A stretch of 64,000 bases of DNA. Origin: Chlorocebus sabaeus. Its lineage: Eukaryota > Chordata > Mammalia > Primates > Cercopithecidae. This document shows positions 35,935 to 46,893 of this stretch, in pieces (within the stretch, counting starts at the first letter, position 1; each line of letters starts with the position of its first letter). Below the pieces are notes generated by a model that was given only the letters and a program-made list of their open reading frames with translations, did no database searches and was not told where the DNA came from. The stretch lies in assembly GCF_047675955.1 (NCBI RefSeq), contig NW_027327626.1:248001-312000 (forward strand). Direction: 5' to 3'. Both the position numbers and the translations under genes were made by a program.

Positions 35935-37135
35935 CACAGAGTTACATCTTTCCCTTCAAGAAGCCTGTCGCTAAGATGTTCTTGTGGAATTGGCAAAGGG
36001 ATATTTGGACGCCCATAGAGGGCTATGGTGAAAAAGGAAATATCTTCCGTTCAAAACTGGAAAGAAGCTTTCTGAGAAACTGCCCTGTGTTCTGTTAATT
36101 CATCACACAGAGTTACATATTTCCCTTCAAGAAGCCTGTCGCTAAGGCTGTTCTTTTGGAATTGGCAAAGGGATATTTGGAAGCCCATAGAGGGCTATGG
36201 TGAAAAGGGAAATATCTTCCTTTCAAAACTGGAAAGAAGCTTTCTGAGAAACTGCTCTGTGTTCTGTTAATTCATCTCACAGAGTTACATCTTTCCCTTC
36301 CAGAAGCCTTTCGCTAAGGCTGTTCTTGTGGAATTGGCAAAGGGTATTTGGAAGCCCATAGAGGGCTAGGGTGAAAAAGGAAATACCTTCCGTTCAAAAC
36401 TGGAAAGAAGCTTTCTGAGAAACTGCTCTGTGTTCTGTTAATTCATCTCACAGAGTTACATCTTTCCCTTCAAGTAGCCATTCGCTAAGGCTGTTCTTGT
36501 GGAATTGGCAAGGGATATTTGGAAGCCCATAGAGGGCTATGGTGAAAAAGGAAATATCTTCCGTTCAAAACTGGAAAGAAGCTTTCTGAGAAACTGCTCT
36601 GTGTTCTGTTAATTCATCTCACAGAGTTACATTTTTCCCTTCAGGAAGCCTTTCGCTGAGGCTGTTCTTGTGGAATTGGCAAAGGGATATTTGGAAGCCC
36701 ATAGAGGGCTATGGTGAAAAAGGAAATATCTTCCGTTCAAAACTGGAAAGAAGCTTTCTGAGAAACTGCTCTGTGTTCTGTTAATTCATCTCACAGAGTT
36801 ACATCTTTCCCTTCAAGAAGCCTTTCGCTAAGGCTGTTCTTGTGGAATTGGCAAAGGGATATTTGGAAGCCCATAGAGGGCTATGGTGAAAAAGGAAATA
36901 TCTTCCGTTCAAAACTGGAAAGAAGCTTTCTGAGAAACTGCTCTGTGTTCTGTTAATTCATCTCACAGAGTTACATCTTTCCCTTCAAGAAGCCTTTCGC
37001 TAAGGCTGTTCTTGTGGAATTGGCAAAGGGATATTTGGAAGCCCCTAGAGGGCTATGGTGAAAAAGGAAATATCTTCCGTTCAAAACTGGAAAGAAGCTT
37101 TCTCAGAAACTGCTCTGTGTTCTGTTAATTCATCT
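35935..37135 (+). repeat. 7-monomer deletion derivative of the preceding unit (1,201 bp)
   Basis: Markers at the left align with the previous unit at offset 1,717 and markers at the right at offset 1,201. The difference is 516 bp, exactly three monomers. The lost members are CGCTATGG, GGAAAAGGG/AACCTG and CGCTTAGG; the GGGTATTT monomer is followed directly by GTAGCCATTCG near 36475. The deletion is in register. Confidence 0.8.
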
Positions 37136-38853
37136 CACAGAGTTACATCTTTCCCTTCAAGAAGCCTGTCGCTAAGATGTTCTTGTGGAATTGGCAAAGG
37201 GATATTTGGACGCCCATAGAGGGCTATGGTGAAAAAGGAAATATCTTCCGTTCAAAACTGGAAAGAAGCTTTCTGAGAAACTGCTCTGTGTTCTGTTAAT
37301 TCATCTCACAGAGTTACATATTTCCCTTCAAGATGCCTGTCTCTAAGGCTGTTCTTTTGGAATTGGCAAAGGGATATTTGGAAGCCCATAGAGGGCTATG
37401 GTGAAAAGGGAAATATCTTCCTTTCAAAACTGGAAAGAAGCTTTCTGAGAAACTGCTCTGTGTTCTGTTAATTCATCTCACAGAGTTACATCTTTCCCTT
37501 CAAGAAGCCTTTCGCTAAGGCTGTTCTTGTGGAATTGGCAAAGGGTATTTGGAAGCCCATAGAGGGCTAGGGTGAAAAAGGAAATACCTTCCGTTCAAAA
37601 CTGGAAAGAAGCTTTCTGAGAAACTGCTCTGTGTTCTGTTAATTCATCTCACAGAGTTACATCTTTCCTTTCAAGAAGACTTTCGCTATGGCTGTTCTTG
37701 TGGAATTGGGAAAGGGATATTTGGAAGCCCATAGAGGGCTATGGTGAAAAAGGAAATATCTTCCGTTCAAAACTGGAAAGAAGCTTTCTGAGAAACTGCT
37801 CTGTGTTCTGTTAATTCATCTCACAGAGTTACATCTTTCCCTTCAAGAAGCCTTTCGCTAAGGCTGTTCTTGTGGAACTGGAAAAGGGATATTTGGAAGC
37901 CCATAGAGGGCTATGGTGAAAAAGGAAATACCTTCCGTTCAAAACCTGAAAGAAGCTTTCTGAGAAACTGCTCAGTGTTCTGTTAATTCATCTCACAGAG
38001 TTACATCTTTCCCTTCAAGAAGCCTGTCGCTTAGGCTGTTCTTGTGGAATTGGAAAAGGGATATTTGGAAGCACATAGAGGGCTATGGTGAAAAAGGAAA
38101 TATCTTCCGTTCAAAACTGGAAAGAAGCTTTCTGAGAAACTGCTCTGTGTTCTGTTAATTCATCTCACAGAGTTACATCTTTCCCTTCAAGTAGCCATTC
38201 GCTAAGGCTGTTCTTGTGGAATTGGCAAAGGGATATTTGGAAGCCCATAGAGGGCTATGGTGAAAAAGGAAATATCTTCCGTTCAAAACTGGAAAGAAGC
38301 TTTCTGAGAAACTGCTCTGTGTTCTGTTAATTCATCTCACAGAGTTACATCTTTCCCTTCAAGAAGCCTTTCGCTAAGGCTGTTCTTGTGGAATTGGCAA
38401 AGGGATATTTGGAAGCCCATAGAGGGCTATGGTGAAAAAGGAAATATCTTCCGTTCAAAACTGGAAAGAAGCTTTCTGAGAAACTGCTCTGTGTTCTGTT
38501 AATTCATCTCACAGAGTTACATCTTTCCCTTCAAGAAGCCTTTCGTTGAGGCTGTTCTTGTGGAATTGGCAAAGGGATATTTGGAAGCCCATAGAGGGCT
38601 ATGGTGAAAAAGGAAATATCTTCCGTTCAAAACTGGAAAGAAGCTTTCTGAGAAACTGCTCTGTGTTCTGTTAATTCTTCTCACAGAGTTACATCTTTCC
38701 CTTCAAGAAGCCTGTCGCTAAGGCTGTTCTTGTGGAATTGGCAAAGGGATATTTGGAAGCCCATAGAGTGCTATGGTGAAAAAGGAAATATCTTCCTTTC
38801 AAAACTGGAAAGAAGCTTTCTGAGAAACTGCTCTGTGTTCTGTTAATTCATCT
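37136..38853 (+). repeat. 10-monomer second-family unit (1,718 bp), variant
   Basis: All ten positions are present, but the CGCTGAGG member is replaced by a standard monomer followed by CGTTGAGG, and the last has ATTCTTCTC with GAGTGCTATGG. Private changes include AGATGCCTGTCTC near 37332 and GAAGACTTTCGCTATGG near 37677. The right half, from about 38020, starts the 19-monomer duplication. Confidence 0.75.
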
Positions 38854-41214
38854 CACAGAGTTACATCTTTCCCTTCAAGAAGCCTGTCGCTTAGATGTTC
38901 TTGTGGAATTGGCAAAGGGATATTTGGACTCCCATAGAGGGCTATGGTGAAAAAGGAAATATCTTCCGTTCAAAACTGGAAAGAAGCTTTCTGAGAAACT
39001 GCTCTGTGTTCTGTTAATTCATCTCACAGAGTTACATCTTTCCCTTCAAGTAGCCATTCGCTAAGGCTGTTCTTGTGGAATTGGCAAAGGGATATTTGGA
39101 AGCCCATAGAGGGCTATGGTGAAAAAGGAAATATCTTCCGTTCAAAACTGGAAAGAAGCTTTCTGAGAAACTGCGCTGTGTACTGTTAATTCATCTCACA
39201 GAGTTACATCTTTCCCTACAAGAAGCCTTTGGCTGAGGCTGTTCTTGTGGAATTGGAAAAGGGATATTTGGAAGCACATAGAGGGCTATGGTGAAAAAGG
39301 AAATATCTTCCGTTCAAAACTGGAAAGAAGCTTTCTGAGAAACTGCTCTGTGTTCTGTTAATACATCTCACAGAGTTACATCTTTCCCTTCAAGAAGCCT
39401 GTCGCTAAGATGTTCTTGTGGAATTGGCAAAGGGATATTTGGACGCCCATAGAGGGCTATGGTGAAAAAGGAAATATCTTCCGTTCAAAACTGGAAAGAA
39501 GCTTTCTGAGAAACTCCTCTGTGTTCTGTTAATTCATCTCACAGAGTTACATATTTCCCTTCAAGAAGCCTGTCGCTAAGGCTGTTCTTTTGGAATTGGC
39601 AAAGGGATATTTGGAAGCCCATAGAGGGCTATGGTGAAAAAGGAAATATCTTCCTTTCAAAACTGGAAAGAAGCTTTCTGAGAAACTGCTCTGTGTTCTG
39701 TTAATTCATCTCACAGAGTTACATCTTTCCCTTCAAGAAGCCTTTCGCTAAGGCTGTTCTTGTGGAATTGGCAAAGGGTATTTGGAAGCCCATAGAGGGC
39801 TAGGGTGAAAAAGGAAATACCTTCCGTTCAAAACTGGAAAGAAGCTTTCTGAGAAACTGCTCTGTGTTCTGTTAATTCATCTCACAGAGTTACATCTTTC
39901 CTTTCAAGAAGTCTTTCGCTATGGCTGTTTTGTGGAATTGGGAAAGGGATATTTGGAAGCCCATAGAGGGCTATGGTGAAAAAGGAAATATCTTCCGTTC
40001 AAAACTGGAAAGAAGCTTTCTGAGAAACTGCTCTGTGTTCTGTTAATTCATCTCACAGAGTTACATCTTTCCCTTCAAGAAGCCTTTCGCTAAGGCTGTT
40101 CTTGTGGAATTGGAAAAGGGATATTTGGAAGCCCATAGCGGGCTATGGTGAAAAAGGAAATATCTTCCGTTCAAAACCTGAAAGAAGCTTTCTGAGAAAC
40201 TGCTCTGTGTTCTGTTAATTCATCTCACAGAGTTACATCTTTCCCTTCAAGAAGCCTGTCGCTTAGGCTGTTCTTGTGGAATTGGAAAAGGGATATTTGG
40301 AAGCACATAGAGGGCTATGGTGAAAAAGGAAATATCTTCTGTTCAAAACTGGAAAGAAGCTTTCTGAGAAACTGCTCTGTGTTCTGTTAATTCATCTCAC
40401 AGAGTTACATCTTTCCCTTCAAGTAGCCATTCGCTAAGGCTGTTCTTGTGGAATTGGCAAAGGGATATTTGGAAGCCCATAGAGGGCAATGGTGAAAAAG
40501 GAAATATCTTCCGTTCAAAACTGGAAAGAAGCTTTCTGAGAAACTGCTCTGTGTTCTGTTAATTCACCTCACAGAGTTACATCTTTCCCTTCAAGAAGCC
40601 TTTCGCTAAGGCTGTTCTTGTGCAATTGGCAAAGGGATATTTGGAAGCCCATAGAGGGCTATGGTGAAAAAGGAAATATCTTCCGTTCAAAACTGGAAAG
40701 AATCTTTCTGAGAAACTGCTCTGTGTTCTGTTAATTTATCTCACAGAGTTCCATCTTTCCATTCAAGAAGCCTTTCGCTAAGGCTGTTCTTGTGGAATTG
40801 GCAAAGGGATATTTGGAAGCCCATAGAGGGCTATGGTGAAAAAGGAAATATCTTGCGTGCAAAACTGGAAAGAAGCTTTCTGAGAAACTGCTCTGTGTTC
40901 TGTTAATTCATCTCACAGACTTACAACTTTCCCTTCAAGAAGCCTTTCGCTAAGGCTGTTCTTGTGGAATTGGCAAAGGGATATTTGGAAGCCCATAGAG
41001 GGCTATGGTGAAAAAGGAAATATCTTCCGTTCAAAACTGGAAAGAAGCTTTCTGAGAAACTGCTCTGTGTTCTGTTAATTCATCTCACAGAGTTACATCT
41101 TTCCCTTCAAGAAGTCTTTCGCTAAGGCTGTTCTTGTGGAATTGGCAAAGGGATATTTGGAAGCCCATAGAGGGCTATGGTGAAAAAGGAAATATCTTCC
41201 GTTCAAAACTGGAA
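37950..41214 (+). repeat. 19-monomer tandem duplication, copy 1 (3,264 bp)
   Basis: Eight separate markers lie 3,264 bp from their counterparts in the next copy: CGCTTAGG, GTAGCCATTCG, CGTTGAGG, TTAATTCTTCTC, TAGATGTTC, the 1-bp deletion CTGTTTTGTGG (39926), GGGCAATGG and GTGCAATTGG (40622). The length is 19 monomers minus four 1-bp deletions. The left edge lies between about 37945 (AACCTG here, AACTGG in copy 2's flank) and 38020. Private changes include CTTTGGCTGAGG near 39229 and CTTGCGTGC near 40852. Confidence 0.85.
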
Positions 41215-44200
41215 AGAAGCTTTCTGAGAAACTGCTCTGTGTTCTGTTAATTCATCTCACAGAGTTACATCTTTCCCTTCAAGAAGCCTGTCGCTTAGGC
41301 TGTTCTTGTGGAATTGGAAAAGGGATATTTGGAAGCACATAGAGGGCTATGGTGAAAAAGGAAATATCTTCCGTTCAAAACTGGAAAGAAGCTTTCTGAG
41401 AAACTGCTCTGTGTTCTGTTAATTCATCTCACAGAGTTACATCTTTCCCTTCAAGTAGCCATTCGCTAAGGCTGTTCTTGTGGAATTGGCAAAGGGATAT
41501 TTGGAAGCCCATAGAGGGCTATGGTGAAAAAGGGAATATCTTCCGTTCAAAACTGGAAAGAAGCTTTCTGAGAAACTGCTCTGTGTTCTGTTAATTCATC
41601 TCACAGAGTTACATCTTTCCCTTCAAGAAGCCTTTCGCTAAGGCTGTTCTTGTGGAATTGGCAAAGGGATATTTGGAAGCCCATAGAGGGCTATGGTGAA
41701 AAAGGAAATATCTTCCGTTCAAAACTGGAAAGAAGCTTTCTGAGAAACTGCTCTGTGTTCTGTTAATTCATCTCACAGAGTTACATCTTTCCCTTCAAGA
41801 AGCCTTTCGTTGAGGCTGTTCTTGTGGAATTGGCAAAGGGATATTTGGAAGCCCATAGAGGGCTATGGTGAAAAAGGAAATATCTTCCGTTCAAAACTGG
41901 AAAGAAGCTTTCTGAGAAACTGCTCTGTGTTCTGTTAATTCTTCTCACAGAGTTACATCTTTCCCTTCAAGAAGCCTGTCGCTAAGGCTGTTCTTGTGGA
42001 ATTGGCAAAGGGATATTTGGAAGCCCATAGAGTGCTATGGTGAAAAAGGAAATATCTTCCTTTCAAAACTGGAAAGAAGCTTTCTGAGAAACTGCTCTGT
42101 GTTCTGTTAATTCATCTCACAGAGTTACATCTTTCCCTTCAAGAAGCCTGTCGCTTAGATGTTCTTGTGGAATTGGCAAAGGGATATTTGGACTCCCATA
42201 GAGGGCTATGGTGAAAAAGGAAATATCTTCCGTTCAAAACTGGAAAGAAGCTTTCTGAGAAACTGCTCTGTGTTCTGTTAATTCATCTCACAGAGTTACA
42301 TCTTTCCCTTCAAGTAGCCATTCGCTAAGGCTGTTCTTGTGGAATTGGCAAAGGGATATTTGGAAGCCCATAGAGGGCTATGGTGAAAAAGGAAATATCT
42401 TCCGTTCAAAACTGGAAAGAAGCTTTCTGAGAAACTGCGCTGTGTACTGTTAATTCATCTCACAGAGTTACATCTTTCCCTACAAGAAGCCTTTCGCTGA
42501 GGCTGTTCTTGTGGAATTGGAAAAGGGATATTTGGAAGCACATAGAGGGCTATGGTGAAAAAGGAAATATCTTCCGTTCAAAACTGGAAAGAAGCTTTCT
42601 GAGAAACTGCTCTGTGTTCTGTTAATACATCTCACAGAGTTACATCTTTCCCTTCAAGAAGCCTGTCGCTAAGATGTTCTTGTGGAATTGGCAAAGGGAT
42701 ATTTGGACGCCCATAGAGGGCTATGGTGAAAAAGGAAATATCTTCCGTTCAAAACTGGAAAGAAGCTTTCTGAGAAACTCCTCTGTGTTCTGTTAATTCA
42801 TCTCACAGAGTTACATATTTCCCTTCAAGAAGCCTGTCGCTAAGGCTGTTCTTTTGGAATTGGCAAAGGGATATTTGGAAGCCCATAGAGGGCTATGGTG
42901 AAAAAGGAAATATCTTCCTTTCAAAACTGGAAAGAAGCTTTCTGAGAAACTGCTCTGTGTTCTGTTAATTCATCTCACAGAGTTACATCTTTCCCTTCAA
43001 GAAGCCTTTCGCTAAGGCTGTTCTTGTGGAATTGGCAAAGGGTATTTGGAAGCCCATAGAGGGCTAGGGTGAAAAAGGAAATATCTTCCGTTCAAAACTG
43101 GAAAGAAGCTTTCTGAGAAACTGCTCTGTGTTCTGTTAATTCATCTCACAGAGTTACATCTTTCCTTTCAAGAAGTCTTTCGCTATGGCTGTTTTGTGGA
43201 ATTGGGAAAGGGATATTTGGAAGCCCATAGAGGGCTATGGTGAAAAAGGAAATATCTTCCGTTCAAAACTGGAAAGAAGCTTTCTGAGAAACTGCTCTGT
43301 GTTCTGTTAATTCATCTCACAGAGTTACATCTTTCCCTTCAAGAAGCCTTTCGCTAAGGCTGTTCTTGTGGAATTGGAAAAGGGATATTTGGAAGCCCAT
43401 AGCGGGCTATGGTGAAAAAGGAAATATCTTCCGTTCAAAACCTGAAAGAAGCTTTCTGAGAAACTGCTCTGTGTTCTGTTAATTCATCTCACAGAGTTAC
43501 ATCTTTCCCTTCAAGAAGCCTGTCGCTTAGGCTGTTCTTGTGGAATTGGAAAAGGGATATTTGGAAGCACATAGAGGGCTATGGTGAAAAAGGAAATATC
43601 TTCTGTTCAAAACTGGAAAGAAGCTTTCTGAGAAACTGCTCTGTGTTCTGTTAATTCATCTCACAGAGTTACATCTTTCCCTTCAAGTAGCCATTCGCTA
43701 AGGCTGTTCTTGTGGAATTGGCAAAGGGATATTTGGAAGCCCATAGAGGGCAATGGTGAAAAAGGAAATATCTTCCGTTCAAAACTGGAAAGAAGCTTTC
43801 TGAGAAACTGCTCTGTGTTCTGTTCATTCACCTCACAGAGTTACATCTTTCCCTTCAAGAAGCCTTTCGCTAAGGCTGTTCTTGTGCAATTGGCAAAGGG
43901 ATATTTGGAAGCCCATAGAGGGCTATGGTGAAAAAGGAAATATCTTCCGTTCAAAACTGGAAAGAATCTTTCTGAGAAACTGCTCTGTGTTCTGTTAATT
44001 TATCTCACAGAGTTACATCTTTCCATTCAAGAAGCCTTTCGCTAAGGCTGTTCTTGTGGAATTGGCAAAGGGATATTTGGAAGCCCATAGAGGGCTATGG
44101 TGAAAAAGGAAATATCTTGCGTTCAAAACTGGAAAGAAGCTTTCTGAGAAACTGCTCTGTGTTCTGTTAATTCATCTCACAGACTTACAACTTTCCCTTC

Positions 44201-44480
44201 AAGAAGCCTTTCGCTAAGGCTGCTCTTGTGGAATTGGCAAAGGGATATTTGGAAGCCCATAGAGGGCTATGGTGAAAAAGGAAATATCTTCCGTTCAAAA
44301 CTGGAAAGAAGCTTTCTGAGAAACTGCTCTGTGTTCTGTTAATTCATCTCACAGAGTTACATCTTTCCCTTCAAGAAGTCTTTCGCTAAGGCTGTTCTTG
44401 TGGAATTGGAAAAGGGATATTTGGAAGCCCATAGAGGGCTATGGTGAAAAAGGAAATATCTTCCGTTCAAAACTGGAAAG
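41215..44480 (+). repeat. 19-monomer tandem duplication, copy 2
   Basis: This repeats copy 1 at a constant offset of 3,264 bp. Private differences are few: AGGGAATATC near 41530, AATATC in place of AATACC in the GGGTATTT monomer near 43080, and GTTCATTCACC near 43823. The last kilobase also begins the 54-monomer repeat, so this duplication and the longer repeat share sequence. Confidence 0.85.
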
Positions 44481-45209
44481 AAGCTTTCTGAGAAACTGCT
44501 CTGTGTTCTGTTAATTCATCTCACAGAGTTACATCTTTCCCTTCAAGAAGCCTGTCGTTAAGGCTGTTCTTGTGGAATTGGCAAAGGGATATTTGGAAGC
44601 CCATAGAGGGCTATGGTGAAAGAGGAAATATCTTCCGTTCAAAACTGGAAAGAAGCTTTATGAGAAACTGCTCTGTGTTCTGTTAATTCATCTCACAGAG
44701 TTACATTTTTCCCTTCAAGAAGCCTGTAGCTAAGGCTGTTCTTGTGGAATTGGCAAAGGGATATTTGGAAGCCCATAGAGGGCTATGGTGAAAAAGGAAA
44801 TATCTTCCGTTCAAAACTGGAAAGAAGCTTTCTGAGAAACTGCTCTGTGTTCTGTTAATTCATCTCACAGACTTACATCTTTCCCTTCAAGAAGCCTGTC
44901 GCTACGGCTGTTCTTGTGGAATTGGCAAAGGGATATTTGGAAGCCCATTGAGGGCTATGGTGAAAAAGGAAATATTTTCCGTTCAAAACTGGAAAGAAGC
45001 TTTCTGAGAAACTGCTCTGTGTACTGTTAATTCATCTCACAGAGTTACATCTTTCCCTTCAAGAAGCCTTTCGCTAAGGCTGTTCTTGTGGAATTGGCAA
45101 AGGTATATTTGGAAGCCCATAGAGGGCTATGGTGAAAAAGGAATTATCTTCCGTTCAAAACTGGAAAGAAGCTTTCTGAGAAACTGCTCTGTGTTCTGTT
45201 AATTCATCT

Positions 45210-46440
45210 CACAGAGTTACATCTTTCCCTTCAAGAAGCCTGTCGCTAAGGCTGTTCTTGTGGAATTGGCAAAGGGATATTTGGAAGCCCGTAGAGGGCT
45301 ATGGTGAAAAAGGAAATATCTTCCGTTCAAAACTGGAAAGAAGCTTTCTGAGAAACTGCTCTGTGTTCTGTTAATTCATCTCACAGAGTTACATCTTTCC
45401 CTTCAAGAAGTCTGTCGCTAAGGCTGTTCTTGTGGAATTGGCAAAGGGATATTTGGAAGCCCATAGAGGGCTATGGTGAAAAAGGAAATAGCTTCCGTTC
45501 AAACTGGAAAGAAGCTTTCTGAGAAACTGCTCTGTGTTCTGTTAATTCATCTCACAGAGTTACATCTTTCCCTTCAAGAAGCCTTTCGCTAAGGCTGTTC
45601 TTGTTGAATTGGCAAAGGGATATTTGGAAGCCCATAGAGGGCTAGGGTGAAAAAGGAAATATCTTCCGTTCAAAACTGGAAAGAAGCTTTCTGAGAAACT
45701 GCTCTGTGTTCTGGTAATTCATCTCACAGAGTTACATCTTTCCCTTCAAGAAGTCTTTCGCTATGGCTGTTCTTGTGGAATTGGCAAAGGGATATTTGGA
45801 AGCCCATAGAGGGCTACGGTGAAAAAGGAAATATCTTCCGTTCAAAACTGGAAAGAAGCTTTCTGAGAAACTGCTCTGTGTTCTGTTAATTCATCTCACA
45901 CAGTTACATCTTTCCCTTCAAGAAGCCTTTCGCTAAGGCTGTTCTTGTGGAATTGGCAAAGGGATATTTGGAAGCCCATGGTGGGCTATGGTGGAAAAGG
46001 AAATATCTTCCGTTCAAAACTGGAAAGAAACTTTCTGAGAAACTGCTCTGTGTTCTGTTAATTCATCTCACAGAGTTACATCTTTCCCTTCAAGAAGCCT
46101 TTCGCTAAGGCTGTTCTTGTGGAATTGGCAAAGGGATATTTGGAAGCCCGTAGAGGGCTATGGTGAAAAAGAAATATCTTCACTTCAAAACTGGAAAGAA
46201 GCTTTCTGAGAAACTGCTCTGTGTTCTGTTAATTCATCTCACAGAGTTACATCTTTCCCTTCAAGAAGCCTGTCGCTACGGCTGTTCTTGTGGAATTGGC
46301 AAAGGGATATTTGGAAGCCCATAGAGGGCTACGGTGAAAAAGGAAAAATCTTCCGTTCGAAACTGGAAAGAAGCTTTCTGAGAAACTGCTCTGTGTTCTG
46401 TTAATTCATCTCACAGAGTTACATCTTTCACTTCAAGAAG
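45210..46440 (+). repeat. Sub-block of the 54-monomer unit, internal copy 1
   Basis: Monomers in the order CCCGTAGAG; AATAGCTTCC with a 1-bp deletion (GTTCAAACTGG); GCTAGGGTG; CGCTATGG/GCTACGG; CACACAGTT with GGTGGAAAAGG; CCCGTAGAG with AAAGAAATATCTTCAC (1-bp deletion); GCTACGG/GGAAAAATC/TTCGAAAC; TTTCACTTC. The same order returns 6,161 bp later within the same unit. A private feature here is CCCATGGTGGGC near 45978. Confidence 0.7.
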
Positions 46441-46888
46441 CCTTTCGCTAAGGCTGTTCTTGTGGAATTGGCAAAGGGATATTTGGAAGCCCATAGAGGG
46501 CTATGGTGAAAAAGGAAATATCTTCCGTTCAAAACTGGAAAGAAGCTTTCTGAGAAACTGCTCTGTGTTCTGTTAATTCATCTCACAGAGTTACATATTT
46601 CCCTTCAAGAAGCCTGTCGCTAAGGCTGTTCTTTTGGAATTGGCAAAGGAATATTTGGAAGCCGATAGAGGGCTATGGTGAAAAGGGAAATATCTTCCTT
46701 TCAAAACTGGAAAGAAGCTTTCTGAGAAACTGCTCTGTGTTCTGTTAATTCATCTCACAGAGTTACATCTTTCCCTTCAAGAAGCCTTTCGCTAAGGCTG
46801 TTCTTGTGGAATTGGCAAAGGGTATTTGGAAGCCCATAGAGGGCTAGGGTGAAAAAGGAAATACCTTCCGTTCAAAACTGGAAAGAAG

Positions 46889-46893
46889 CTTTA
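46889..46893. other. 25-bp deletion junction in copy A
   Basis: GAAGCTTTAATTCATC replaces the normal sequence in which 25 bases, from CTGAGAAACTG to TTCTGTT, lie between AAGCTTT and AATTC. Only TT is shared at the two ends. Copy B keeps the 25 bases (from about 56148). This is the one indel in the window longer than one base; the HindIII site is retained. Confidence 0.85.
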
